Origin: Salinisphaera hydrothermalis C41B8
GTDB taxonomy: Bacteria > Pseudomonadota > Gammaproteobacteria > Nevskiales > Salinisphaeraceae
Assembly (NCBI RefSeq): GCF_000732535.1
Contig: NZ_APNK01000010.1
Coordinates: 1-64,000 of the forward strand
Direction: 5' to 3'
Length of the DNA stretch: 64,000 nt
The notes under the pieces are model-generated. The model did no database searches and was not told the origin of the DNA. It saw only the letters and a list, made by a program, of their open reading frames with translations. A program made the position numbers and the translations under genes. Within the stretch, counting starts at the first letter, position 1. Each line of letters opens with the position of its first letter. Below are positions 17,007-25,759 of this stretch, piece by piece.

Positions 17007-17444
17007 TCAGCAACAGAGCTTGCCCAGGGCTCGCGCCAGCTTGTCGGGCACGGCGGTCGAGCGCCCGCTCGCTCGGTCGACGAATACATGCACGAATTCA
17101 CCGTCGGCGCTGGCCGTCTCAGCCCCGGCCACGAAGATGGCCAGCCCGTAGGTCACCGAGCGGTTGCCGAGCCGGTCGACGCGCAGCCCGACCTCGAGCG
17201 GGTCGGGAAACGCGATCGGTTCGTGGTAGCGACAGTTGGACGATACGACGAAACCGACGACCGGGTCGGTGTGAATATCCAGGCCGCCGGCTTCGATCAG
17301 ATAGCGATTGGCGGCGGTGTCGAAATACGAGTAGTAGGTCACGTTGTTCACGTGGCCGTAGACGTCGTTGTCCATCCAGCGCGTGGGCATGTCGCAGAAC
17401 CAGGCATAGGCGTCGCGCGTGGGGCGGTTCGATTGTTCGGGCAT
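17007..17444 (-). CDS. Acyl-CoA thioesterase, 4HBT/YbgC hotdog family
   Basis: 145 aa from the ATG at 17444 (an upstream in-frame ATG at 17471 lies inside the terminator hairpin and is unlikely). The hotdog signature [22 protein letters not shown] (about 21-42) holds the catalytic Asp of the 4-hydroxybenzoyl-CoA thioesterase type. [17 protein letters not shown] continues the fold. Hydrolyses short or medium acyl-CoAs; substrate unknown. It starts 28 bp after the terminator of the lipoprotein gene, leaving little room for its own promoter, so it may rely on read-through. Confidence 0.85.
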   Translation of the reverse strand: MPEQSNRPTRDAYAWFCDMPTRWMDNDVYGHVNNVTYYSYFDTAANRYLIEAGGLDIHTDPVVGFVVSSNCRYHEPIAFPDPLEVGLRVDRLGNRSVTYGLAIFVAGAETASADGEFVHVFVDRASGRSTAVPDKLARALGKLCC

Positions 17445-17471
17445 GGCGGAATCTCGGCAGGCCGCGGGCAT

Positions 17472-17496
17472 AAAAAAGCCGGGCGCGTGGCCCGGC
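17472..17496 (-). terminator. Rho-independent terminator after the glycine-zipper lipoprotein gene
   Basis: Stem GCCGGGC / GCCCGGC, loop GCGTG, with six Ts on the minus strand (A-run 17472-17477). Placed 31 bp past the lipoprotein stop codon and 28 bp before the thioesterase start, so it may work as an attenuator between the two. Confidence 0.8.
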
Positions 17497-17526
17497 CTTC
17501 GGATCATCTGTCGATGAAACTCGCGA

Positions 17527-17988
17527 TTACGAGTTCACGACCTTCCAGGTGCCGTTCGGCTGACGGCAGGCCGTACCGGTGACCTTCTTGGGCTGGCCAT
17601 CGACGGTCGCGTTCATGGTGAAGTCGCGGCACGGCTGGTTGCCCTGCTTGTAGGTACGGGTCGGGGTTACCGAGTAGCTTTCGTTGCTGTTCGGGTCGCT
17701 CCAGCTCGAAGTCTTGCCGGTCTGGTTGGATTCCAGTGCGGTGCCGAAGTGCTGGCGATCTTTCTGATCGAAGTGCTGACCGACCTTGTTACCCAGCGCC
17801 GCACCCGCCAGCGTGCCGACAACCGTGGCAATGGTCGTACCGGTGCCGCTGCCGATCTGCGAACCGAGTGCACCGCCGGCTGCGCCGCCGAGCAGGGTAC
17901 CGGTATCGGAGTTGCTCCAGTTGGCACAGCCGCCGATCATCGACACGGCCAGAACGAGGGCGCTGAACAGGCTCAGAGTCTTGTACAT
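17527..17988 (-). CDS. Glycine-zipper outer-membrane lipoprotein (17-kDa antigen/SlyB type)
   Basis: 153 aa. A lipoprotein signal peptide ends in the lipobox MIGGC (Cys about 21), followed by Asn-Trp, which predicts outer-membrane sorting. Residues about 33-72 form a glycine-zipper 2TM domain (GGAAGGALGSQIGSG, then AGAALGNKVG). The C-terminal part (RTYKQGNQPCRDFTM and the CRQPNGTW end) is the small domain of the RT0821/Lpp0805 surface family, with two Cys that may pair. Ribosome site GGGAG upstream. Probably an envelope integrity or stress lipoprotein. Confidence 0.9.
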   Translation of the reverse strand: MYKTLSLFSALVLAVSMIGGCANWSNSDTGTLLGGAAGGALGSQIGSGTGTTIATVVGTLAGAALGNKVGQHFDQKDRQHFGTALESNQTGKTSSWSDPNSNESYSVTPTRTYKQGNQPCRDFTMNATVDGQPKKVTGTACRQPNGTWKVVNS

Positions 17989-18364
17989 CGAAATCTCCCT
18001 GGGCGGGCTTCTTCTGTAAAAATGTCGACTGGCAGTTTAACGCAATCGTTTACGAGTAGAAGAGTGTCGCCCGTCCCGCGCGTTCAGCCGCGGTTAGGCT
18101 TGGTCTTAAAGGCGTTGCAGCCGTTGTATTGCGAGCGGCTGGTCTGGCGACAGGCCGCTCGACAAGCCAGGTTCGTCGCCGCGATCTGGATCAGTGGCGG
18201 GGGCGATGCGCGGCTCACGGGCGGTGGGCATGTTGTTCGATGCCGGCAAGCATGGCCCGCGTGGCGTGCAATGTGTATCGTGCTGTTCCCAGGCCGGCCG
18301 GCACGCCGACGCATGTTAGGCGGTGCCCCGGGCCGAACACCGATTCCTTCGAGGCAATATCGCT
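17989..18364. other. Intergenic region, divergent promoters only
   Basis: 376 bp between the divergent lipoprotein and quinone oxidoreductase genes. Open frames crossing it have no ribosome sites or recognisable protein. I see no terminator, repeat or RNA gene; it should hold both promoters. Confidence 0.5.
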
Positions 18365-19366
18365 ATGCGCGCATGGTTCATCGACGATAAGGATGATTCA
18401 GGGACGCTGGTGCTGCACGACATCAAGGCGCCCAAACCGGGGCCGGACGAGGTGCTCGTCGATGTTCGGGCCATCGGCATCAATCGGGCCGATATTCTGC
18501 AGCGCCACGGTGCGTATCCGCCGCCCGCGGGCTTCGATCCCCAGCGACCGGGGCTCGAGTACGCCGGCGAGATCGCAGCGGTCGGCAAGCGCGTCACCGG
18601 GCGCAAGGTCGGCGATGCCGTCATGGGCCTGATCGGCGGCGGCGCCTATGCCGAGCAGATCGTGGTGCACGAACGCGAAACCATGTCGTTGCCCGCACAT
18701 TACGACTACGCCTACGCGGCCGCGGTGCCGGAGGCGTTTCTGACCGCCTATCGCGGCTTGTTTCTCGAAGGCGGCCTGGCGCCGGGACAGTGGGCGCTGG
18801 TTCGCGGCGCGACGTCGGGCGTCGGCGTGGCCGCGCTGCAGCTGATTGCGGCGCTGGGCAGCCGTTCGATTGCCACCAGCCGTGCCCAGGAACGACTCGA
18901 CGAGCTGGCGGCGCGCTTCAAGTCGCTCGGTCTCGGTCCGGCATTCGATCTGGGCGCTGTCGACGGCGACAACGGCGTGTCCGAACGGGTTCGCCAGCAG
19001 ACCGGCGGGGCGCATGTGGTACTCGATTTCGTCGGCGCGTCCGCGCTCGAGGACAATCTCGCCGCGCTGCGCGACGAGGGGCGACAAGTCCAGATCGGGA
19101 TCATGGGCGGCGCCAAGACGGAGCTGAATATGGGCACGCTGCTCATGCGGCGGCTGTCGCTCGTGGCGATGACCATGCGCAGCCTCCCGCTGGAGCGGCG
19201 CATCGGGATGGCGCGGTTGTTCGACGATCGTCTGCGCCCACTGTTTGAAGCCGGACGACTACGGCCGATGGTGGATCGCAGCATGGATTTCGCACAGGCC
19301 AACGAAGCCCATGCCGCGATGGAGTCGGGCAGCCATCTCGGCAAGATCGTGCTCGTACGTCAGTAG
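18365..19366 (+). CDS. NAD(P)H:quinone oxidoreductase, zinc-free MDR (PIG3/TP53I3-like)
   Basis: 333 aa, medium-chain dehydrogenase/reductase without zinc ligands. GroES-like N-terminal domain (INRADILQRHGAYPPP at about 39-54 is the PIG3 signature) and Rossmann domain with the atypical nucleotide motif RGATSGVG (about 147-154). Predicted to reduce quinones with NADPH in the cytosol. Start at 18365; longer frame upstream lacks family similarity. Convergent with the GH15 gene. Confidence 0.88.
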   Translation: MRAWFIDDKDDSGTLVLHDIKAPKPGPDEVLVDVRAIGINRADILQRHGAYPPPAGFDPQRPGLEYAGEIAAVGKRVTGRKVGDAVMGLIGGGAYAEQIVVHERETMSLPAHYDYAYAAAVPEAFLTAYRGLFLEGGLAPGQWALVRGATSGVGVAALQLIAALGSRSIATSRAQERLDELAARFKSLGLGPAFDLGAVDGDNGVSERVRQQTGGAHVVLDFVGASALEDNLAALRDEGRQVQIGIMGGAKTELNMGTLLMRRLSLVAMTMRSLPLERRIGMARLFDDRLRPLFEAGRLRPMVDRSMDFAQANEAHAAMESGSHLGKIVLVRQ

Positions 19367-19376
19367 TGCGGCCGCG

Positions 19377-19400
19377 ACGGCCGGGCTTGTGCCCGGCCGT
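19377..19400. terminator. Stem-loop between convergent genes
   Basis: Perfect 10-bp stem ACGGCCGGGC / GCCCGGCCGT with a TTGT loop, lying 10 bp after the quinone oxidoreductase stop and 13 bp before the end of the GH15 gene. No good T-run on either strand, so termination is likely but not certain. Confidence 0.6.
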
Positions 19401-19413
19401 TGTAAACCTGCGC

Positions 19414-21228
19414 TTAAAGCACTTCTTCCCAGCGCCGCGACAGATGCAATGCGGCATTGATGATGCCGACCATGCTGTAGGTTTGCGGGTAGTTGCCCCA
19501 GAGCTCGCCGGTCTTCGGGTCGATATCTTCGGACAGCATGCCGAGATCGCTGCGATGCGCGAGCATGTTGTCGAACAGGCGCTGGGCCTCGTCCGTACGC
19601 CCGATCGACGATAACGCCTCGATGTACCAGAAGGTGCAGATATTGAACGCGTTTTCCGGCGCCCCGAAGTCGTCGGCCGCGGCATAGCGGAACAGATAGT
19701 CGCCGCGCTTGAGTGTTTCGCCCACGGCTTCGACCGTGCCGATAAAGCGCGGGTCGTCCGCCGGCAGGAACGACAATTCGTTCATCAGCAACAGCGCGGC
19801 ATCGATATCTTCGCCGCCGAACGACTCGACGAAGCTGTTGCGCGCCTCGTTCCAGGCGTTGTCGCAGATATCGGCATGGATTTCGTTGGCGCCGCGCTGC
19901 CAGCGCTGAGCGTCCTGATCGAGCTCCAGATGTCGCGCGATCCGGGCGAGCCGGTCGCAGGCGACCCAGCACAGCAGCGCCGAGTGGGTATGGATACGTT
20001 CGCGACCGCGATATTCCCAGATGCCGGCGTCGGGCGTGCGGTAGTTGGCCAGCGCTTTTTCGCCCAATGGCTCGAGATGCCGGAACAGGGCCTCGTCCTT
20101 GAGATGCGACAGGCGCTCGTCGAAAAAGATCTGGGTGATGGCAAGAATCACGCTGCCGTACACATCGTGCTGGATCTGGCGGTAGGCATCGTTGCCGACC
20201 CGGACCGGGCCCATGCCGCGATAGCCCGCCAGATGCTCGGCCTCGGTTTCGGTGAGCTCGGCCTCGCCGTTGATGCCATAGACCGGTTGCAGTGTATTGT
20301 CCTCGGCGTTGGCGACCAGGTTGATGATGTAATGGAGATAGTTCTCCATGATCGAGGTCGCGCCGAGCCGGTTGAGCGCGCGGATCACGAAATACGAATC
20401 GCGCAGCCAGCAGTGGCGATAGTCCCAGTTGCGCTGAGTGCCGGCCGCCTCCGGAATCGAGGTGGTCATGGCCGCGACCACGGCGCCGGTTTCGGTATAG
20501 GTCGACAGCTTGAGCGTGATCGCCGAGCGGATCACCGCCGGCTGCCAGTCGTACGGGATCGACAGCGTACGTACCCAGTTGCGCCAGTGGTCGCGGGTCT
20601 GCTCGAAAAAGCGCCGGCCGATTTCCGCCGGTGATTCGGGCAGAGTTTCATCCGATGCCGCCACCAGCGTATGCGTGCCGTTGGGCACGAACGCGCGTTC
20701 GTCGAGGATGTAGCTGATCGGCACATCGGTGGTCAGCCGTAGCACGCGTGCATCCGAGACATAGCGCAGGTGGTTCGAGCCGCGGGTGATGCGCAGGTCG
20801 TCGGCGCCATAATTACAGACCGGCCGCATGCGCACCCGCACGCGCGGCGTGCCGGCCAGATGCGTGATCTGGCGCACGATCATCAGGGGCCGGAATTCAC
20901 GCCCGTACTGCCAGAAATGCGGGACGAAGTCGGTCACCCGGACCGCGCCGCCGCGGGCATCGCGCATCGTGGTCTGGAGAATCGCGGTGTTGCGGACGTA
21001 TTCGCGTTCGATCGAGACACAATCGTCGATGCCGATCTCGTAATAGCCGCGGTCCTGGTCGTCGACCAGCTGGCTGAACAGCGGGTCGCCCTGAAAATCG
21101 GGAAAGCAGCCCCAGATGATGCGGGCCTGTGCATCCACCAGGGCCGCGATCTGACCGTTGCCGATCAGACCCAGATTCAGGTCGGCGGCGTCTCGGGATT
21201 GAGTGTGGTGGCGATCTGCTCCAGCCAT
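19414..21228 (-). CDS. Glycoside hydrolase family 15 enzyme (glucoamylase/trehalase type)
   Basis: 604 aa. Start placed at 21228 (ATG with GAGG 7 bp upstream), overlapping the end of otsB by 52 bp; the frame further upstream is otsB read out of frame. An N-terminal beta-sandwich (LNLGLIGNGQIAALVD at about 17-32) precedes the (alpha/alpha)6 barrel. GH15 motifs: NWDYRHCWLRDSYF, the general acid Glu in DAGIWEYRG, and the general base Glu in TGELWGNYPQTY. GH15 enzymes release glucose from alpha-glucans, and a sub-group are trehalases. Linkage to otsB/otsA favours a role in trehalose or trehalose-6-phosphate turnover. Cytoplasmic (no signal peptide). Confidence 0.88.
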   Translation of the reverse strand: MAGADRHHTQSRDAADLNLGLIGNGQIAALVDAQARIIWGCFPDFQGDPLFSQLVDDQDRGYYEIGIDDCVSIEREYVRNTAILQTTMRDARGGAVRVTDFVPHFWQYGREFRPLMIVRQITHLAGTPRVRVRMRPVCNYGADDLRITRGSNHLRYVSDARVLRLTTDVPISYILDERAFVPNGTHTLVAASDETLPESPAEIGRRFFEQTRDHWRNWVRTLSIPYDWQPAVIRSAITLKLSTYTETGAVVAAMTTSIPEAAGTQRNWDYRHCWLRDSYFVIRALNRLGATSIMENYLHYIINLVANAEDNTLQPVYGINGEAELTETEAEHLAGYRGMGPVRVGNDAYRQIQHDVYGSVILAITQIFFDERLSHLKDEALFRHLEPLGEKALANYRTPDAGIWEYRGRERIHTHSALLCWVACDRLARIARHLELDQDAQRWQRGANEIHADICDNAWNEARNSFVESFGGEDIDAALLLMNELSFLPADDPRFIGTVEAVGETLKRGDYLFRYAAADDFGAPENAFNICTFWYIEALSSIGRTDEAQRLFDNMLAHRSDLGMLSEDIDPKTGELWGNYPQTYSMVGIINAALHLSRRWEEVL

Positions 21229-21938
21229 GCCAATACCTCGTCTACGGTGTTCAGCCGATACCGTGCCGCACTCACGGCGGGTTCGCCCACCCGTATCGAT
21301 ACCCCCCCGAGCGAATTGACCGCGACGAAAGCCGCTTCGTCGGTGACGTCGTCGCCGACGTACACCGGGCAACGACCGGCAAAAGGCGGATCGCTCATCA
21401 GACGTTGTAGGGCGCGGCCCTTGTTGCCGCGCGCCGGCTTGAGCTCCAGAACGGACTTGCCGGCGAGCACGGACAAGGCGCCTCCGGCGTCGTTCTTGAT
21501 GGCATCGATCGTATCTTCGGCCGCGCGCCGTGCCGTGTCGTCGGCCTGGCGAAAGTGCAGTGCGAGCGTGGCTTGTTTATCTTCAAGATAGAGTCCGGCG
21601 TGCTCGTCGGTCAGCGCTTGCAGGCGCTCGCGAGCCGTATGCATGCCGGGCGTGTCGTGATCCGGGGCCTCATAGCCGCCAGCCGGTGTACGCAGCTCGA
21701 GTCCGTGCAGGCCGGAAGCGGCTGGCGCGACCCGCTCGGTGAGCCGATCGATTTCGGCGATCGGCCGGCCGGACACCAGGGCCAGGGCGCCGTCGAAGGC
21801 GTCGGCGGCGGCGTTGAGGATTTCCCCTAGGCGAGGCGAGGGTTGAACGGAGTCCGGATGCTCGGCGATATGGATTAAGGTACCGTCGACATCCAGAAAA
21901 AGGGCCCAGTGTTCTTCTGGGTCGGGCAGATTCGTCAT
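21177..21938 (-). CDS. otsB: Trehalose-6-phosphate phosphatase
   Basis: 253 aa, HAD superfamily, dephosphorylating trehalose-6-phosphate to trehalose. Nucleophile Asp in LFLDVDGTL (about 11-19), Ser in LVSGRP, Lys/Glu cap region, and the metal site YVGDDVTDE near the C-terminus, all as in E. coli OtsB. Start codon at 21938-21936 sits on the divergent otsA start (21937-21939): the two ATGs share two base pairs (CATG). The translation-initiation region of each gene would thus lie inside the other's coding region. Makes the osmoprotectant trehalose with OtsA; co-transcribed with GH15. Confidence 0.92.
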   Translation of the reverse strand: MTNLPDPEEHWALFLDVDGTLIHIAEHPDSVQPSPRLGEILNAAADAFDGALALVSGRPIAEIDRLTERVAPAASGLHGLELRTPAGGYEAPDHDTPGMHTARERLQALTDEHAGLYLEDKQATLALHFRQADDTARRAAEDTIDAIKNDAGGALSVLAGKSVLELKPARGNKGRALQRLMSDPPFAGRCPVYVGDDVTDEAAFVAVNSLGGVSIRVGEPAVSAARYRLNTVDEVLAWLEQIATTLNPETPPT

Positions 21939-23427
21939 GGCGAGCCAGGATAGCAAGTCGAAAGAGGGCGGCCAGGTCGATGGCCGGCGTCTGGTGATGG
22001 TATCCAATCGACTGCCGATGTCGTTGGAACGCACCGAGGATAACGATTGGCAGACGCACCCTGCAGCCGGGGGTCTGGTGTCGGCCCTGGATCCGGTGAT
22101 GCGGCGGCGCGGCGGGGTCTGGGTCGGCTGGCCGGGCATCGCCGACGAGGCGACCGATACGCTGCGCGATGTGCTCGACGCCCGGTACAACGCCGACAGC
22201 GCCTATCGTCTGGAGCCGGTCGCGCTCACCCGCGATGATATTGCCGACTTCTACGAAGGCTTTTCCAACGAAGTCATCTGGCCGTTGTTCCATAACCGCT
22301 TCACGGTATGCCGGTTCGAGCCGGATTACTGGCAGGCCTATCAGCGCGTGAATCGCGAGTTCGCGCATCGCATCAGCGAAGTCGCGCGCGCCGGCGATTT
22401 CGTCTGGGTGCACGATTATCACCTCGTGAATGTGGCCGACGAATTGCGCGCGCTCGGCGTCCACAATCGGGCCAGCTTCTTCCAGCATATTCCGTTTCCG
22501 ACGGCCGATATCTTCTGCAATCTGCCGTGGTGGCGCGAGATCGTGTATGCGCTGCTGAGTTACGACTTCATCGGCGTCCAGACCGTCACCGACCGGATCA
22601 ATTTTCTCGATGTGCTCACGACGCTGTTCGATCATGTCGAGACCCAGGCGGGCGAGTACGGCATCGATATCAACATCGGCGATGACGGCCTCACGCGTGA
22701 CAAGCAGCAGCTGCGCATCGGTACGTTGCCGATCAGCATCGACTACGACCATATCGAACGTATGGCTGCCAGCGAGGATTCGCTGACCAAGGTACAGCGT
22801 TTTCGTGGGAACTGGCGCGATCGAACGGTGGTGATCGGCGTCGACCGGCTCGATTACACCAAAGGGCTGCCCGAGAAATTCGAGGCATTCCGCGAGGCGC
22901 TGCGGCGCTATCCGGAACTGCGCACCCGCGTGACGCTGCAACAACACGTGGTGCCGTCGCGCCAGCGGGTACCGCAGTACGTCGAGCAGAAGGAAGAGAT
23001 CGAGCGGCTGGTCGGCGAGATCAACGGCGAGTTCACCGAACCGGGTTGGGTGCCGATTCACTACAGCTTCCACAGCATGGATCAGGCCGAACTGATGGCG
23101 CATTACCAGGTCGCCGATATCGCGCTGGTGACCCCGCTCAAGGACGGCATGAATCTCGTGGCCAAGGAATTCTGCGCGGCCCAGCGGGATAGCGATGGCG
23201 TGCTGATTCTGAGCGAATTCGCCGGCGCGGCGGCCGAACTGGGCGACCATGCACTGCTGGTGAACCCGCACGACGTTGTCTCCACCGCCGAGCGTATCCA
23301 CGAGGCCTGCTACATGGCACGTGAAGAGCGCTGCCGGCGCATGGACGCCATGCGCGAAATCATCCGCAGCCACAACGCGTTCGACTGGGTCGAAGAATTT
23401 CTGCGCGCTGCCGGGGCGAACCAATAG
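21937..23427 (+). CDS. otsA: Alpha,alpha-trehalose-phosphate synthase (UDP-forming), GT20
   Basis: 496 aa, joins UDP-glucose and glucose-6-phosphate. GT20 landmarks: VMVSNRLP N-terminal strand, [33 protein letters not shown], and [13 protein letters not shown] with the phosphate-binding Arg/Lys; LVNPHD near the end. The first 20 residues precede the usual family start; a GTG at 21994 is an alternative, which would separate the start from that of otsB. Convergent with the AlkA-type gene, 4 bp between stop codons. Together with otsB it indicates salt/osmotic or desiccation stress protection. Confidence 0.93.
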   Translation: MASQDSKSKEGGQVDGRRLVMVSNRLPMSLERTEDNDWQTHPAAGGLVSALDPVMRRRGGVWVGWPGIADEATDTLRDVLDARYNADSAYRLEPVALTRDDIADFYEGFSNEVIWPLFHNRFTVCRFEPDYWQAYQRVNREFAHRISEVARAGDFVWVHDYHLVNVADELRALGVHNRASFFQHIPFPTADIFCNLPWWREIVYALLSYDFIGVQTVTDRINFLDVLTTLFDHVETQAGEYGIDINIGDDGLTRDKQQLRIGTLPISIDYDHIERMAASEDSLTKVQRFRGNWRDRTVVIGVDRLDYTKGLPEKFEAFREALRRYPELRTRVTLQQHVVPSRQRVPQYVEQKEEIERLVGEINGEFTEPGWVPIHYSFHSMDQAELMAHYQVADIALVTPLKDGMNLVAKEFCAAQRDSDGVLILSEFAGAAAELGDHALLVNPHDVVSTAERIHEACYMAREERCRRMDAMREIIRSHNAFDWVEEFLRAAGANQ

Positions 23428-23431
23428 ACGA

Positions 23432-24100
23432 CTATTGGGGCTGGGGTGCGGCGCCCTCGGCCTCCAGCGCCCTCCACATATACCAGCTGGCCACCGAACG
23501 ATAAGGCCGCCAGACCTCGGCCGCGGCTTCCAGCGCCTTGGGCTTGGGCAGGGCATCGAGACCGTAGGTCGCGGCATAGCCCTTGCGCACGCCCAGGTCG
23601 TGGATGGGCATGACGTCCGGCCGGCCGAGGTGGAACATCAGCAGCATTTCCACGGTCCAGCGGCCGATACCACGGATAGCCGAATAGCGTTCTATCAGTT
23701 CGCTGTCGTCGTAATCGTCGATGCGGGATTCATCGGGCAGTTCGCCGGCGAGCTGGGCAGCGGCTAGCGCTCGCAGCCCGGCCAGCTTGTTGGCCGACAG
23801 CCCGGCGCCGCGCAGCGTGGCATCGTCGGCGGCCTGGATGGCGGCCGCGCCCGGTGCGTCACCCGCGTTTAGCGCCGCAAGTACGCGTGCATGAATGGTG
23901 CCGGCCGCCTTGCCCGACAATTGCTGATAGACGATCGCGCGCATCAACGAATGAAATACGTCCGGGGCGGCGTTGGTGCTCGGCCGATACGGCCCGGCGC
24001 GCTGCATGAGCGCGCCGAGCACCGGATCGACCGCCGTCAGGTGTTCGACGGCGGCCTCCGCATCGAAAGCGAGCCGCGTGGGGCGGGCCGCGCTAGACAC
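23432..24100 (-). CDS. DNA-3-methyladenine glycosylase II (AlkA-type, HhH-GPD)
   Basis: 222 aa; base-excision repair of alkylated purines. Helix-hairpin-helix IRGIGRWTVEMLLMF (about 143-157) followed by the catalytic Asp in MPIHDLGVRKG (about 167) defines the HhH-GPD superfamily. Shorter than E. coli AlkA because the N-terminal TBP-like domain is absent, as in yeast MAG1-like enzymes. GTG start at 24100 overlaps the upstream SDR gene by 8 bp, so translation is probably coupled. Confidence 0.88.
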   Translation of the reverse strand: MSSAARPTRLAFDAEAAVEHLTAVDPVLGALMQRAGPYRPSTNAAPDVFHSLMRAIVYQQLSGKAAGTIHARVLAALNAGDAPGAAAIQAADDATLRGAGLSANKLAGLRALAAAQLAGELPDESRIDDYDDSELIERYSAIRGIGRWTVEMLLMFHLGRPDVMPIHDLGVRKGYAATYGLDALPKPKALEAAAEVWRPYRSVASWYMWRALEAEGAAPQPQ

Positions 24101-24731
24101 CGAGCAGGGCTTTCTCGATGGGCGTGTCGCCGGACAGCACCTCGAAGTGCTTGCAGATCGTGTTGGGCGAGTCCAGCGTCATCAGCAGCACGCGGGCGAC
24201 GTCATCACGCGGGATCTCGCCGTAGCGGCCCAGATCCTTGGCGATATCCACCTGCCCGGTGCCGTCGTCTTCGGTGAGTTTGCCCGGCCGCACGATGGTG
24301 TATTCCAGGTCGGTCGAACGCAGGTGATTATCCGCCGCGCCCTTCGCCCGGAAATAATGCTGCATTTTCTCCGAGCCGTTTTCCGGTGTGTCGGCGTTCA
24401 TCGATGACACCATCACGAAGCGACGCACGCCCGCGGAAACGGCTTGATCGATGATCGAAATCGCGCCGTTGCGATCCACGTCCTCGGTTTTCTCCGGCGG
24501 GGTATGGCCGCCGGAGCCGGCGGTGAAGACGACCGCATCGCAGCCGGAGAGGGCTTCGCTGCAATCGCCTTCGAGATCGGCGACAACGACGTCGGTCGCA
24601 CCAATGGCTTTCATTTCGTCGATCTGGCCACTGTCACGGACCATGGCGCGGGCCGTGTGTTCGCTGCCGTCGATCGCGTGGATGAAACGGCGGCCGATCT
24701 TGCCGTGAGCGCCTACGACCAGTACATGCAT
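24093..24731 (-). CDS. NAD(P)-binding SDR-like protein (YwnB/HSCARG-type)
   Basis: 212 aa, atypical short-chain dehydrogenase. Rossmann motif VVGAHGKIG (about 5-13); VADLEGD, VVFTAGSGG and VSSMNAD follow the NAD(P)-binding-10 pattern; a conventional YxxxK is replaced by HYFRAKGAAD. Start at 24731 with GGAGC upstream. Such proteins often act as redox-sensing or flavin/quinone reductases; no substrate assigned. Operon with the AlkA-type gene; divergent from the GST gene. Confidence 0.82.
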   Translation of the reverse strand: MHVLVVGAHGKIGRRFIHAIDGSEHTARAMVRDSGQIDEMKAIGATDVVVADLEGDCSEALSGCDAVVFTAGSGGHTPPEKTEDVDRNGAISIIDQAVSAGVRRFVMVSSMNADTPENGSEKMQHYFRAKGAADNHLRSTDLEYTIVRPGKLTEDDGTGQVDIAKDLGRYGEIPRDDVARVLLMTLDSPNTICKHFEVLSGDTPIEKALLGV

Positions 24732-24865
24732 GGTTGCTCCTTCAAGCGGATTGCGGACAAGCCGACGAACGCGCCGGCTTGAATCTGTGTTTACCCTCAC
24801 AACCTTTGGCATGTGTTGGTTTTTTACAAGAGGGGACTTCTACGGTCCCCCGAGGACGACAATCC

Positions 24866-25561
24866 ATGATCGATCTGTATACCTGGACCACGCCGAACGG
24901 GCACAAGGTGCACATCATGCTCGAGGAGATCGGCGCCGAGTACACCGCGCATCCGATCAACATCGGCAAGGGTGACCAGTTCGGCGCCGAATTTCTCAAG
25001 ATCAGCCCGAACAACAAGATCCCGGCGATCGTCGACCAGGACGGGCCCAACGGCAAGCCGTACGCGCTGTTCGAGTCGGGCGCGATCCTGATGTATCTCG
25101 CCGACAAGGCCGATCGGCTGTTGCCGAAGGATCCGGTCAAGCGCTACGACGCGATCCAGTGGTTGATGTTCCAGATGGGCAGCATCGGGCCGATGCTCGG
25201 CCAGGCGCATCACTTCAACAAGTACGCGCCGGAGAAGATCGAATACGCGGTCAAGCGTTACGAGAACGAGGCCAATCGACTGTACGGCGTGATGGATCGT
25301 CGGCTGGCCGACACCAAATTCCTGGCCGGTAACGATTACTCGATCGCCGACATCGCGACCTGGCCGTGGCTGCGCTCGGCCGAGACCCAGGGCGTCAACA
25401 TCGACGACTATCCGAACGTGCGCCGCTGGTTCGAAATGATCGGCGACCGCGAGAACGTGAAAAAAGGCCTGCAGGTACTGGCTGACCACCACACCGATCT
25501 CAGCCAGGACAGCGAGGCCATGGAGAACATGTTCGGCAGCGCGCAGTACCAGAAACGCTGA
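24866..25561 (+). CDS. Glutathione S-transferase, YfcG/Nu-class disulfide reductase type
   Basis: 231 aa. N-terminal thioredoxin fold opens MIDLYTWTTPNGHKVHIMLEE, in which the TPN motif replaces a catalytic Cys as in E. coli YfcG; SPNNKIPAIVD carries the cis-Pro and LFESGAILMYLA the gamma-glutamyl-binding Glu-Ser. The all-helical C-terminal domain starts about residue 95. These enzymes reduce disulfides using bound GSSG/GSH. Start at 24866; the upstream extension of the frame crosses the promoter. Confidence 0.9.
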   Translation: MIDLYTWTTPNGHKVHIMLEEIGAEYTAHPINIGKGDQFGAEFLKISPNNKIPAIVDQDGPNGKPYALFESGAILMYLADKADRLLPKDPVKRYDAIQWLMFQMGSIGPMLGQAHHFNKYAPEKIEYAVKRYENEANRLYGVMDRRLADTKFLAGNDYSIADIATWPWLRSAETQGVNIDDYPNVRRWFEMIGDRENVKKGLQVLADHHTDLSQDSEAMENMFGSAQYQKR

Positions 25562-25597
25562 TATCGAAACGGCAACAGGCCCAGTCGTTGGGCTATT

Positions 25598-25701
25598 CAC
25601 AGATTGCGCAGATCGATGCCGAGTGATTGCACGGCAAGCCGAAGCAAGCGCTGAGTCGCTATTCGCCCGTCGTTCATCGGTGCAATCTGCGTAATCTGCG
25701 G
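25598..25701. repeat. Short inverted-repeat-ended intergenic unit
   Basis: The left arm CACAGATTGCGCAGAT (25598-25613) is repeated inverted at 25685-25701 (ATCTGCGTAATCTGCGG), with two mismatches. The 104-bp unit has no coding capacity and lies between the GST gene and the ilvB terminator. It resembles the CAGATTACGCAGATT-type intergenic repeats of proteobacteria; only this copy was seen in the window. Confidence 0.55.
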
Positions 25702-25703
25702 AT

Positions 25704-25732
25704 AAAAAAAAGACCGGCCCGCGGGCCGGTCT
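25704..25732 (-). terminator. Rho-independent terminator after ilvB
   Basis: Near-perfect palindrome AGACCGGCCC / GGGCCGGTCT at 25711-25732 followed on the minus strand by eight Ts (A-run 25704-25711), 27 bp past the ilvB stop codon. Confidence 0.9.
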
Positions 25733-25759
25733 GTTCAGATCGCAAGCCGCCGAGCGGCT

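Noticed and set aside
21670-23577. 635-aa minus-strand open frame
   Set aside because: Antisense of otsA; otsA motifs are complete on the plus strand.
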